A DNA stretch of 64,000 nucleotides from assembly GCA_020635825.1 (NCBI GenBank), contig JACJZA010000013.1, positions 1 to 64,000 on the forward strand, read 5' to 3'. Shown piece by piece: positions 36,566 to 44,846 of the stretch (position 1 is its first letter; each line of letters opens with the position of its first letter). The stretch comes from Flavobacteriales bacterium (GTDB lineage: Bacteria; Bacteroidota; Bacteroidia; Flavobacteriales_E; Vicingaceae). The notes beneath the pieces were generated by a model. The model saw nothing but the letters and a program-made list of their open reading frames with translations. It searched no databases and had not been told where the DNA came from. The position numbers were made by a program, and so were the translations under genes.

Positions 36566-36575
36566 AAAATTATAA

Positions 36576-36926
36576 TTATTTACTATCTCGAGTTCCAGTT
36601 TTCATTGACTGTGTTTCTCTTTTTTCTTTAGCAACAAGTCTTTTGTATTGAGCATACTGCTCTTCAGTTAATATTTCTTTGATTTTAGCATCTAATTCTT
36701 CCTTGTATTTTTTCTTATCTTCTCTATTGTCAGCTGCTTGAATTAATTCTGCATATTTAACACCAATCTCTCTAGCTTGTTTTGATTGGTTATCATCTAA
36801 TTTTAATTCGGTAATGTACTTTTCAATTTTAACTTTTACATCTTCATTGTTGTTTGCTTTTACATCAACAACAGAAACAACCAATAATAATGATAATAAT
36901 GCGAATACAGTTTTTAAAGTTTTCAT
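36576..36926 (-). CDS. Small periplasmic CpxP/Spy-like (LTxxQ-type) protein
   Basis: A 116-residue exported protein with a signal peptide (TVFALLSLLLVVSVVDVKA). The mature part is all-helical and highly charged. It contains LDDNQSKQAREIGVKYAELIQ and, later, ILTEEQYAQYKRLVAKEKR, spaced like the paired LTxxQ motifs of Spy/CpxP-like periplasmic proteins. Those act as chaperones or envelope-stress modulators; whether this one does is inference. The next gene upstream encodes a second protein of the same style. Confidence 0.65.
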   Translation of the reverse strand: MKTLKTVFALLSLLLVVSVVDVKANNNEDVKVKIEKYITELKLDDNQSKQAREIGVKYAELIQAADNREDKKKYKEELDAKIKEILTEEQYAQYKRLVAKEKRETQSMKTGTRDSK

Positions 36927-36962
36927 ACGTTATGTTTTTAAATGAGTGATAAATATACCAAT

Positions 36963-37331
36963 TTAATCTTTTTTCTTCTTAGATTTTTTTTTCTCTTTTT
37001 CTTCAATTAAAATTTTCTTTTGATTCTCATTCAAAATCGAAGCAATTTTTGTACCACGACTTTGTTTTAACTTATCCTGTTCTTTTTCTAAAATTTTGAT
37101 TCTATCGTCAATTTCTTCTTTTTTTATGTAATATTCTTTATAATATTTTTTAACATCCTGAAACTGAGAATCGGTTAAATCGAGCATTTTATCAAGTTCT
37201 TTTGTTTTCTCTTCACTCTTTTTTTCAATTTTTTCAGCCAACTTATCTTGTTTAGCTTCTTGAGCTAAAGTTATTGAGTAACTCATCAACAACAATACGC
37301 CTAAACACAATATATTTTTTCTAATTTTCAT
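36963..37331 (-). CDS. Small periplasmic helical protein, CpxP/Spy-like
   Basis: A 122-residue exported protein. The signal peptide (ILCLGVLLLMSYSITLAQ) is followed by a charged helical body with LDLTDSQFQDVKKYYKEYY near residues 49-67 and ILNENQKKILIEEKEKKK near 98-115, the same two-site LTxxQ-like layout as its neighbour 36 bases downstream. It ends in a lysine-rich tail. The two are probably a diverged tandem pair in one operon. No direct functional evidence. Confidence 0.6.
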   Translation of the reverse strand: MKIRKNILCLGVLLLMSYSITLAQEAKQDKLAEKIEKKSEEKTKELDKMLDLTDSQFQDVKKYYKEYYIKKEEIDDRIKILEKEQDKLKQSRGTKIASILNENQKKILIEEKEKKKSKKKKD

Positions 37332-37433
37332 ATAACATCTATTTTAAGTTAAAATTAGTTAAATATTAACTCCTATTTAAAAATCCTTAAAATAAACTTC
37401 CTTTAATCCAAGTTTAAAAAATAAAATATTCAG

Positions 37434-37441
37434 TAACTTTG
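37434..37441 (+). promoter_or_regulatory. Candidate -7 box for dxs
   Basis: TAACTTTG is an exact TAnnTTTG match 21 bases before the dxs start codon at 37463. No clear -33 TTG is visible upstream. Confidence 0.35.
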
Positions 37442-37462
37442 AAGCTTAAGTTAATTCACTAA

Positions 37463-39394
37463 ATGGCAGAATACACTACAGGAAATCTTTTAAACCAAGT
37501 CACTTATCCTCAAGATTTAAGAGATAAAATTACCGAAGAACAACTTCCTCAGTTTTGTAACGAATTAAGAGATTTTATTATTGATGTCGTTTCTCAAAAA
37601 GGTGGCCATTTTGGCGCTAGCTTAGGTGTTGTTGAGCTAACTACAGCTCTTCATTATGTTTTTAATACGCCTTATGACAAATTGGTTTGGGATGTAGGTC
37701 ATCAAGCTTATGGTCATAAAATAATCTGTGGACGAAGAGAAATTTTTCATACCAACAGAGTTTATAAAGGAATAAGTGGGTTCCCCAAACCTTCAGAAAG
37801 TGAATACGATGCATTTGCAGTTGGTCATTCTTCTACTTCCATTTCAGCCGCTCTTGGAATGGCAGTAGCTTCTCGTCATTTAAATGAAAACAATCGACAA
37901 CATATAGCCATTATTGGTGATGGCTCTATGACTGCTGGATTAGCCTTTGAAGGATTAAATCATGGAGGAGTTGAAAACACCAATTTATTAGTTGTTTTAA
38001 ACGACAACTGTATGGCGATTGACCCTAATGTAGGTGCTTTAAAAGAGTATTTAACTGACATAACTACTTCTCATACTTACAACAAAGTAAAGGATGAGGT
38101 ATGGAATTTACTAGGAGCTATCAGTAAATTTGGACCTAATGCTCAAGCCATTGTACAAAAAATAGAAAACGGAATCAAATCTACTTTATTGAAACAAAGT
38201 AATTTATTTGAATCATTAAACTTTAGATACTTTGGTCCGGTTGATGGTCATGATGTGATTCATCTTTCAAAGATATTAAACGACTTAAAGGATATCCCAG
38301 GTCCAAAAATTTTACATTGTATAACTGAAAAAGGTAAAGGTTATGAACCTGCCGAATTAGGTGATTCAACCAAATGGCATGCTCCCGGATTGTTCAATAA
38401 AGATACGGGTGAGATTATTAAAATAACTCCTAAAAATCCTGAGCCTCCTAAATTCCAAGATGTTTTTGGACACACTATTGTAGAATTAGCCGAGAAAAAT
38501 GATAAAATAGTTGGAGTAACTCCAGCCATGCCTTCGGGCTGTTCTTTAAACATTATGATGAAAGCTATGCCCGATAGAGCTTTTGATGTTGGGATTGCTG
38601 AACAACATGCTGTTACTTTTTCAGCAGGAATGGCTGCGCAAGGATTAATTCCATTTTGCAACATTTATTCTTCCTTTATGCAACGTGCTTATGATCAAGT
38701 AATACATGATGTTGCATTACAAAAATTACCTGTAATTTTTTGTTTAGATAGAGGGGGATTAGTTGGTGCAGATGGCCCAACTCACCATGGAGCTTATGAT
38801 TTAGCTTATTTTAGATGTATCCCTAACATGATAGTTTCTGCTCCTTTAAATGAAGAAGAATTAAGAAACTTAATGTACACTGCACAATCAGGAAACTTTG
38901 GCCCCTTCTCTATTCGTTATCCAAGAGGTAATGGTTCTATGGTTGAATGGAAAACCCCTTTCAAAAAAATTAAAATTGGTACTGGACAGCGCTTAAAAAC
39001 CGGAGACGATATTGCAATATTATCTATTGGAGCTATTGGCACAGAAGCAGCTAAAGCAATTGAAAAACTAGAAAAAGAAGGATTAAGTGTTGCTCATTAT
39101 GACATGAGATTTATCAAACCTTTAGATGAAATTTTACTTCATGAAGTGTTCTCTAAATTTGATAAAATCATCACGCTAGAAGATGGTTGTATCATAGGTG
39201 GATTAGGAAGTGCTGTATTAGAATTTATGGCAGATAATAATTACCAAGCATCTGTAAAACGTCTAGGTATTCCTGATAAATTCATAGAACATGGAACTCA
39301 GGATGAGTTATATAATGAATGTTTTTATGATGTAAATGCCATAGTTGAAACTGCAAAATCATTTGGTATAAAATCTAAAAAAGCTTTGGCTTAA
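37463..39394 (+). CDS. dxs: 1-deoxy-D-xylulose-5-phosphate synthase
   Basis: Thiamine-diphosphate enzyme that condenses pyruvate and glyceraldehyde 3-phosphate, the entry step of the MEP isoprenoid pathway. The 643 residues show the family motifs HFGASLGVVELTTALH near 49-64, WDVGHQAYGHKI near 78, the ThDP-binding GDGSMTAGLAFEGLN near 151-165 and the transketolase-like DVGIAEQHAVTFSAGMA near 376. Length is normal. It is the first gene of a three-gene run with aroF-type DAHP synthase and recJ. Confidence 0.96.
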   Translation: MAEYTTGNLLNQVTYPQDLRDKITEEQLPQFCNELRDFIIDVVSQKGGHFGASLGVVELTTALHYVFNTPYDKLVWDVGHQAYGHKIICGRREIFHTNRVYKGISGFPKPSESEYDAFAVGHSSTSISAALGMAVASRHLNENNRQHIAIIGDGSMTAGLAFEGLNHGGVENTNLLVVLNDNCMAIDPNVGALKEYLTDITTSHTYNKVKDEVWNLLGAISKFGPNAQAIVQKIENGIKSTLLKQSNLFESLNFRYFGPVDGHDVIHLSKILNDLKDIPGPKILHCITEKGKGYEPAELGDSTKWHAPGLFNKDTGEIIKITPKNPEPPKFQDVFGHTIVELAEKNDKIVGVTPAMPSGCSLNIMMKAMPDRAFDVGIAEQHAVTFSAGMAAQGLIPFCNIYSSFMQRAYDQVIHDVALQKLPVIFCLDRGGLVGADGPTHHGAYDLAYFRCIPNMIVSAPLNEEELRNLMYTAQSGNFGPFSIRYPRGNGSMVEWKTPFKKIKIGTGQRLKTGDDIAILSIGAIGTEAAKAIEKLEKEGLSVAHYDMRFIKPLDEILLHEVFSKFDKIITLEDGCIIGGLGSAVLEFMADNNYQASVKRLGIPDKFIEHGTQDELYNECFYDVNAIVETAKSFGIKSKKALA

Positions 39395-39399
39395 TTGCT

Positions 39400-40488
39400 G
39401 TGAAGCTAAACCTGCAAATACAAGATAAGTACACATGGTTAATTAAAGAAAAACCTTGTGTTATTTCAGGACCTTGTAGTGTTGAATCCGAAAAACAAGT
39501 TTTAAAGACTGTTCAAGCCATTTCAAAATCCGGAAAAGTTAACATTATTCGTGGTGGTATTTGGAAACCAAGAACTCGACCTAATTCTTTTGAAGGAATA
39601 GGTGAAATTGGACTAAAATGGCTCAAAGATGCTGGTCGTGCTGTTAATTTACCAGTAGCTACCGAAGTTGCCAATGCAGAACATGTTGAAGCTTGTTTAA
39701 AAAATGAAATAGATATTCTTTGGATTGGTGCGAGGACAACTGTTAGCCCTTTTGCTGTTCAAGAAATTGCTGATGCATTAAAAGGAATTGATATTCCTGT
39801 TTTTGTAAAAAATCCCATCAATCCCGATTTTAATTTATGGATTGGCGCATTAGAACGAATAAATGCTGCAGGCATTAATAAAATTGGTGCAATTCATAGA
39901 GGCTTCTCTTCTTTTGATAAATCATCTTACCGTAATTTACCCATGTGGGAATTACCCATTGAATTGAAAATGATTTGTCCTGATTTACCGATTATTTGCG
40001 ATCCAAGTCATATTGCAGGAAGTAAGGATTTAATCTTTCAGGTAGCTCAAAAGGCCATGGACATGGAAATGGATGGAGTGATGATTGAAAGTCACATTCA
40101 TCCCTCTGATGCAAAAAGTGATGCAGAACAACAACTCACTCCTGAAGAATTAATTACATTATTAAATCAGCTGCAAGTAAGAAAAAGTGGTTGCAACAAT
40201 GAAGAATTTACTAACAACTTAGAACAACTAAGAATAGTAATTGACGAATTGGATGAAGAACTCATCAATAAATTTGCTTCAAGAATGGCAATTATTGAAA
40301 AGATAGGGACATATAAAAAGGAAAATGAAGTAACCATTCTTCAAATAGAACGTTGGGAAAAAATATTAAAAAACAGAACATTTTTAGCTGAGAAAGTAGG
40401 TTTAAGCAACGACTTCATTAAAAAAATGTTGGAGTTATTGCATCAAGAATCAATTAGAATACAAACCGAAATAATGAACAAAAAGTAA
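39400..40488 (+). CDS. Bifunctional 3-deoxy-7-phosphoheptulonate synthase / chorismate mutase type II
   Basis: Two steps of aromatic amino acid synthesis in one chain. The N-terminal 255 or so residues are a KDO8P-like DAHP synthase, with CVISGPCSVESE near 20-31, GGIWKPRTRPNSFEG near 51-65, HRGFSS and CDPSHIAGS near 201-209. The last 90 or so residues (LRIVIDELDEELINKFASRM and the IQTEIM end) form an AroQ-type helical chorismate mutase. The fusion is common in Bacteroidota, where the mutase domain may confer feedback control. The start is a GTG at 39400, 5 bases after dxs. The stop abuts recJ. Confidence 0.93.
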   Translation: MKLNLQIQDKYTWLIKEKPCVISGPCSVESEKQVLKTVQAISKSGKVNIIRGGIWKPRTRPNSFEGIGEIGLKWLKDAGRAVNLPVATEVANAEHVEACLKNEIDILWIGARTTVSPFAVQEIADALKGIDIPVFVKNPINPDFNLWIGALERINAAGINKIGAIHRGFSSFDKSSYRNLPMWELPIELKMICPDLPIICDPSHIAGSKDLIFQVAQKAMDMEMDGVMIESHIHPSDAKSDAEQQLTPEELITLLNQLQVRKSGCNNEEFTNNLEQLRIVIDELDEELINKFASRMAIIEKIGTYKKENEVTILQIERWEKILKNRTFLAEKVGLSNDFIKKMLELLHQESIRIQTEIMNKK

Positions 40489-42195
40489 ATGGCTTTTCGT
40501 TGGGAAATTAAAGAAAAAGCTGATGAGCAAAAAGTTAAGGAGTTGTCCGAACAACTCAATAATTTAGATTTTACGCTTACCAATATTTTAATTCAACGAG
40601 GCATTGATACTTTCGAAAAAGCCAAAGATTTTTTTCGCCCTAGTTTAGAACAAATTCATGATCCTTTTTTAATGAAGGATATGAAGAATGCGGTTAACAG
40701 ATTAAACGAAGCCATTGAAAACAACGAAAAAGTATTAATCTATGGTGATTATGATGTGGACGGAACCACTTCTGTTGCTTTGGTTTATTCTTATCTTAAA
40801 AATTTCTATCCCCATTTAGAATATTACATTCCAGACAGATACACAGAAGGTTATGGAGTTTCTTTTCAAGGAATTGACTACGCATCAGAAAATGATTTCA
40901 AACTCATTATTAGTTTAGATTGTGGAATTAAAGCCATTGAAAAAGTGGCCTATGCTTCAGAAAAAGGCATCGATTTTATCATTTGCGACCATCACCGACC
41001 GGGAAATGAAATCCCAAAAGCTATTGCTGTACTTGATCCTAAAAGAGAAGATTGTGAATATCCTTACAAAGAACTTTCAGGTTGTGGAGTAGGTTTTAAA
41101 TTGATGCAAGCATGGACGAAAAACAATGAAAAAGACGAGCAATTTTTATTTCAATATTTAGATTTATTAGCTGTAAGCACTTGTGCGGATATTGTCCCCA
41201 TTACCGGTGAAAACAGGGTTTTTGTTTATTATGGATTAAAACAAATTAATGAAAATCCACGACTGGGAATTAAAACGATGATTGAGCTAGCAGGACTAAA
41301 AAAAGAACTAACGGTAATGGATGTGGTTTTTACCATTGCTCCGAGAATAAATGCTGCCGGACGAATTGAAAGTGGTAGAAAAGCAGTGGAAATGTTGGTG
41401 GAAGAAAACAACGAAAAATCGAAAGCATTTGGTGGCAACATTAACGAAATGAACACTGACCGTAAAGATTTAGACCGAGAAATTACGGCTGAAGCTTTGC
41501 GAATGATAGCAGAAAATACAGCTTTGCAAAACAAAAAAACAACGGTACTTTTTCAAGAAAACTGGCACAAAGGAGTGATTGGAATTGTTGCTTCCCGATT
41601 GATAGAAACACACTACCGCCCAACCATTATTTTAACTGAATCGAATGGAAAAGCAACTGGCTCGGCACGTTCGGTAAGTGGTTTTGATGTGTACAATGCC
41701 ATTGATGCTTGTAGCGATTTATTGGAACAATTTGGCGGACATAAATATGCTGCAGGATTGACATTGAAACTGGAAAATTTAGATGCTTTTATTGAAAAAT
41801 TTGAAGAGGTAGTAACTGAGCAAATTGAAGACCATATGCTTACTCCTCAGATAAACATTGATGCTGAATTAAAACTTGACCAAATAAACGACAGCTTTTA
41901 TAAAATACTGAAACAATTTGCTCCTACCGGACCCGGAAATATGCGACCGGTGTTTATGAGTGAGAATGTTTTTTGTACAGCCAACAGCCGAATTGTAGGT
42001 GAAAACCATTTAAAAATAGAAGTTTTTCAAGAAGAAAACCCTGACCTTAAATTTTCGTGCATTGGCTTTAATTTTGGGGACAAACTAGATGAGTTAGCCG
42101 AAGGTGTTCCTTTTAGTATGGTGTACAACATTGAAGAAAATACCTGGAATGGAATTACTAACATTCAGTTGAATATTAAGGATTTGAGAGTTTAG
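40489..42195 (+). CDS. recJ: Single-stranded-DNA-specific exonuclease RecJ
   Basis: 5'-3' single-strand DNA exonuclease of recombination and mismatch repair. The 568 residues carry the DHH phosphoesterase motifs GDYDVDG at 86-92, DCG at 144-146 and DHH at 167-169, then a DHHA1 domain (GRIESGRKAVEML near 289 and the GGHKYAAGLTL region near 418). An OB-like C-terminal domain ends NIQLNIKDLRV. Directly after the stop comes a palindromic repeat, and a diverged second copy of the last 20 codons lies at 42726-42785. The present 3' end may therefore not be the original one. Confidence 0.95.
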   Translation: MAFRWEIKEKADEQKVKELSEQLNNLDFTLTNILIQRGIDTFEKAKDFFRPSLEQIHDPFLMKDMKNAVNRLNEAIENNEKVLIYGDYDVDGTTSVALVYSYLKNFYPHLEYYIPDRYTEGYGVSFQGIDYASENDFKLIISLDCGIKAIEKVAYASEKGIDFIICDHHRPGNEIPKAIAVLDPKREDCEYPYKELSGCGVGFKLMQAWTKNNEKDEQFLFQYLDLLAVSTCADIVPITGENRVFVYYGLKQINENPRLGIKTMIELAGLKKELTVMDVVFTIAPRINAAGRIESGRKAVEMLVEENNEKSKAFGGNINEMNTDRKDLDREITAEALRMIAENTALQNKKTTVLFQENWHKGVIGIVASRLIETHYRPTIILTESNGKATGSARSVSGFDVYNAIDACSDLLEQFGGHKYAAGLTLKLENLDAFIEKFEEVVTEQIEDHMLTPQINIDAELKLDQINDSFYKILKQFAPTGPGNMRPVFMSENVFCTANSRIVGENHLKIEVFQEENPDLKFSCIGFNFGDKLDELAEGVPFSMVYNIEENTWNGITNIQLNIKDLRV

Positions 42196-42209
42196 AAGAA
42201 TTTGTTATG

Positions 42210-42307
42210 TTTTGTCATCCTGAGTTTATCGAAGAATAATCAAAGCATAGATAAATTTTAGAACTTATTCTTTTGCCTTACTCTTCGATAAACTCAGAGT
42301 AACAAAA
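42210..42307. repeat. Palindromic repeat unit 1 (REP-like) beside the GIY-YIG gene
   Basis: A 30-base arm at 42210-42239 and its reverse complement at 42278-42307 match at 26 of 30 positions, with a perfect 16-base core CTGAGTTTATCGAAGA. The arms are separated by 38 bases. The core recurs in unit 2 on the other side of the nuclease gene. Repeats of this CTGAGTTTATCGAAG type are dispersed in many Bacteroidota genomes. Confidence 0.8.
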
Positions 42308-42317
42308 GAATAAAATA

Positions 42318-42614
42318 TCACTTAGAATTATTTTTCAAATTCGACAATTCTAAAAGTAAATCAAAATCATTATTGATTAGTGCTTTCTTCTTTTTCCTAC
42401 TCCAACCTTTAATTTGTTTTTCTTTTTCAATAGCTTGGTTAATGTCATTATAATATTCAAACCACACTAATTTTACCGGTCGTTTTCGATAAGTATATGC
42501 TTGTTTATCTTCTCCTAGATTATGTTCAATTACTCTTCGTTCGATATCATTGGTTACTCCAGTATAATAAGAATTATCCGAACATTGAAGAATATAAACG
42601 TAATAGGTTTTCAT
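42318..42614 (-). CDS. GIY-YIG nuclease family protein
   Basis: A 98-residue single-domain endonuclease of the UvrC/URI-type GIY-YIG superfamily. The motif is complete: YYVYILQ at residues 4-10, YYTG at 16-19, the catalytic arginine R27 in IERRV, and the metal-binding glutamate E63 in AIEKEKQIKGWSR. There is no DNA-binding extension. The gene lies between two pairs of palindromic repeats and, outside them, between two copies of the recJ 3' end, which suggests a mobile or homing-like unit. Cellular role unknown. Confidence 0.9.
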   Translation of the reverse strand: MKTYYVYILQCSDNSYYTGVTNDIERRVIEHNLGEDKQAYTYRKRPVKLVWFEYYNDINQAIEKEKQIKGWSRKKKKALINNDFDLLLELSNLKNNSK

Positions 42615-42629
42615 ATCTAATTATTTTCA

Positions 42630-42715
42630 TTGTCATAGTGAGTTTATCGAACAATAAACAATGAAAATAAAAGTAGTTAATTTTGTCTTATGCTTCGATA
42701 AACTCAGCATGACAA
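42630..42715. repeat. Palindromic repeat unit 2 (REP-like) beside the GIY-YIG gene
   Basis: The arm at 42630-42657 and its reverse complement at 42688-42715 share 24 of 28 bases, including TGAGTTTATCGAA. The arms are separated by 30 bases. The core sequence is the same as in unit 1, so the nuclease gene is bracketed by two hairpins of one repeat family. Confidence 0.8.
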
Positions 42716-42725
42716 AATTCTTACT

Positions 42726-42785
42726 GGAGAAAACACTTGGAATGGAATCACCACGATTCAGTTGAATCTAAAGGATTTGAGGGTT
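42726..42785 (+). pseudogene. Diverged second copy of the recJ 3' end
   Basis: Twenty codons reading GENTWNGITTIQLNLKDLRV align without gaps to the recJ terminus EENTWNGITNIQLNIKDLRV at 42133-42192. Fifty of 60 bases are identical; five of the eight differing codons are synonymous third-base changes. Homology starts within about 10 bases of the end of repeat unit 2. No stop follows directly; the frame continues to a TAA at 42861. This looks like the stub of another recJ allele, not a functional gene. Confidence 0.8.
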
Positions 42786-43224
42786 CAGGCAAAGACCAAA
42801 TTCCAAAAGGATAGATTAAAAGTTTTATTATTAGTAGCCACTCCATCTTTTCACTTTTTTTAAGAAACAATTTGTATATCAAATAAAAATTAAGACATAT
42901 AGAAATAGGGAAAATAATGAGATTTAAATACATTACTATTTCATAAATATGAAATATTGCAAAAAAAAGTCGAGCACCAAACGATATTGATAAAAACATT
43001 ACTGCACCGTCTATTATTAATAGTATAAGTGGAATTAAATAATTCAATCTAATAATTGTCTTTTTATCACCCCTTTCATTTAGAATACATTTCTTATTCA
43101 AAAAAGTAAACCATATCCATAGTGAAAACAAATAGATAATTAAAAAATCATCTAATCCCCAATAGAAAAACAATAGATTAATTATAAAAACAATACTAAA
43201 AACTATTTTATTAAGTAGATTCAA
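42748..43224 (-). CDS. Hypothetical integral membrane protein
   Basis: A 158-residue protein with about five hydrophobic helices (for example VFIINLLFFYWGLDDFLIIYLF, LIPLILLIIDGAVMFLSISF and MYLNLIIFPISICLNFYLI). I do not recognise the family. Its last 14 or so residues (LPEPSNPLDSTESW) are read from the antisense strand of the recJ stub, so the present C-terminus may be a by-product of that rearrangement. It lies 3 bases after lptB on the same strand and may be the last gene of that transcript. Confidence 0.6.
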   Translation of the reverse strand: MNLLNKIVFSIVFIINLLFFYWGLDDFLIIYLFSLWIWFTFLNKKCILNERGDKKTIIRLNYLIPLILLIIDGAVMFLSISFGARLFFAIFHIYEIVMYLNLIIFPISICLNFYLIYKLFLKKSEKMEWLLIIKLLIYPFGIWSLPEPSNPLDSTESW

Positions 43225-43227
43225 AAT

Positions 43228-43959
43228 TTAGATTTTCCTTTTCAACTCAAAGTGTTTTCCTAGATACACTCTACGTACTTGCTCGTCATTAGCTAAATCT
43301 TCGGCGGTACCCGCTTTAAGTATGCTTCCCTCAAACAATAAATAAGCTCTATCAGTAATACTTAAGGTTTCTTGTACATTGTGGTCGGTAATTAAAATAC
43401 CAATGTTTTTGTGTTTTAATTTGGCTACTATGCTTTGTATATCTTCCACCGCAATAGGGTCAACTCCAGCAAATGGTTCATCCAACAAAATAAAACTTGG
43501 ATTAGAGGCTAAAGCACGTGCTATTTCAGTTCTTCGTTTCTCTCCACCACTCAAATTATGTCCTAAATTTTTACGCACATGATTCAAACTAAATTCATCC
43601 AACAGTTCTTCTAATCGTTCTTTTTGCTCTTGTTTGGTCAAGGGCATCATTTCCAAAATAGCAGCAATGTTATCTTCTACACTCAACTTTCTAAAAACAG
43701 ATACCTCTTGTGGTAAATAGCCAATTCCCATTTTAGCACGCTTGTACATTGGAGCATTGGTAATTTCTTTATCGTCTAAAAAAACTTTTCCTTCGTTAGG
43801 TTTTATCAAGCCCACAATCATGTAAAAAGAAGTCGTTTTTCCTGCTCCATTAGGACCAAGTAAACCAACAATCTCTCCTTGTTTTACATCAATAGAAACA
43901 CCTTTTACAACCTCTCTTTTTCCGTAACGTTTTTTTATGTCCTCGGCTCTAAGTATCAT
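43228..43959 (-). CDS. lptB: LPS export ABC transporter ATP-binding protein LptB
   Basis: ATPase of the LptBFG complex that extracts lipopolysaccharide from the inner membrane and drives it through the Lpt bridge. The 243 residues show Walker A GPNGAGKTTSFYMIVGL near 35-51, Q-loop YLPQEVSVFRKL near 83-94, signature LSGGEKRR near 139-146, Walker B FILLDEPFAGVDP near 157 and ITDHNVQETL near 190. The YLPQE-SVFR form is diagnostic of LptB. It is 36 bases downstream of tatC. Confidence 0.94.
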   Translation of the reverse strand: MILRAEDIKKRYGKREVVKGVSIDVKQGEIVGLLGPNGAGKTTSFYMIVGLIKPNEGKVFLDDKEITNAPMYKRAKMGIGYLPQEVSVFRKLSVEDNIAAILEMMPLTKQEQKERLEELLDEFSLNHVRKNLGHNLSGGEKRRTEIARALASNPSFILLDEPFAGVDPIAVEDIQSIVAKLKHKNIGILITDHNVQETLSITDRAYLLFEGSILKAGTAEDLANDEQVRRVYLGKHFELKRKI

Positions 43960-43995
43960 TAGTTAAAAATAAAGATAATTGCTAAAATAACGTGG

Positions 43996-44802
43996 TTATT
44001 GGTTTTTAATTACTCTTTTGGAAACAAAAATGCTGAATTCATATAACAACAAAAGAGGTATGGCCATTAACACCTGACTAGATACATCGGGAGGGGTAAT
44101 AATGGCAGACAATATCAACACGATAACAATAGCATGCTTACGATATTTTCTCATAAACTCTGGCGTTATCAAACCTACTTTGGATAAAAAATAAATGATG
44201 AGTGGTAATTGAAAAACCAATCCACAAGCCAATGTAATTGTGGTTACCGTAGATATAAATGAACTCAAACTAATTTGGTTATAAACCAGTTCACTCACCT
44301 TATAATTCCCTAAAAATTGAACCGATAAAGGGGAAATAAAGTAATAACCAAATAAAATTCCAACCGCAAATAAAACCGAACCAGAGAAGATTAATCCTCT
44401 TGCATATTTACGTTCTTTTTCGGCAAGTGCCGGACTAATAAATCTCCAAATTTCAAAAAGGATGTAAGGAAAAGCAATGATGATTCCACCTATAATGGAA
44501 ACAATAATATGCATCGTAAACTGACCACTCATGGTAATATTGATTAAGTTAAAATCAATATCTTCCATACATAAAGCATCTCCTCTTCCTAGCCAATGTG
44601 AAATTTTACAAAACAGTTGATAAGTCCAGAAATCAGCATTTTTCTGTGCTAAAATAATCTTATCAAATACAAAAGATTTAAACGCAAAAATGAGAATGGT
44701 AAAAACCCCAATTGCAATACTAGCACGAACCAAATGCCACCTCAACACCTCTAGGTGTTCTAAAAATGACATATCCCCTCTATTTTTTTCTTCTGAACTC
44801 AT
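43996..44802 (-). CDS. tatC: Sec-independent protein translocase TatC
   Basis: Core receptor of the twin-arginine translocase, which exports folded proteins across the inner membrane. The 268 residues form six membrane helices. Family motifs are MSFLEHLEVLRWHLVRA near 11-27 (cytoplasmic N-terminus), FEIWRFISPALAEKERKYA near 115-133 and a late FMRKYRKHAIVIVLILSAIITPPD near 216-239. An extra periplasmic stretch near 60-85 (KISHWLGRGDALCMED) is typical of Bacteroidota TatC. No tatA is adjacent. Confidence 0.95.
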   Translation of the reverse strand: MSSEEKNRGDMSFLEHLEVLRWHLVRASIAIGVFTILIFAFKSFVFDKIILAQKNADFWTYQLFCKISHWLGRGDALCMEDIDFNLINITMSGQFTMHIIVSIIGGIIIAFPYILFEIWRFISPALAEKERKYARGLIFSGSVLFAVGILFGYYFISPLSVQFLGNYKVSELVYNQISLSSFISTVTTITLACGLVFQLPLIIYFLSKVGLITPEFMRKYRKHAIVIVLILSAIITPPDVSSQVLMAIPLLLLYEFSIFVSKRVIKNQ

Positions 44803-44846
44803 TGGGGTACAAATGTAATAAAGTTCAAGTAAGGAAGACTATTTGA

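Noticed and set aside
42133..42785. recJ tail duplication as an assembly error
   Set aside because: The two copies differ at 10 of 60 bases with a coding-like pattern, which a misassembly of one locus would not create; read-level checking would still be sensible.
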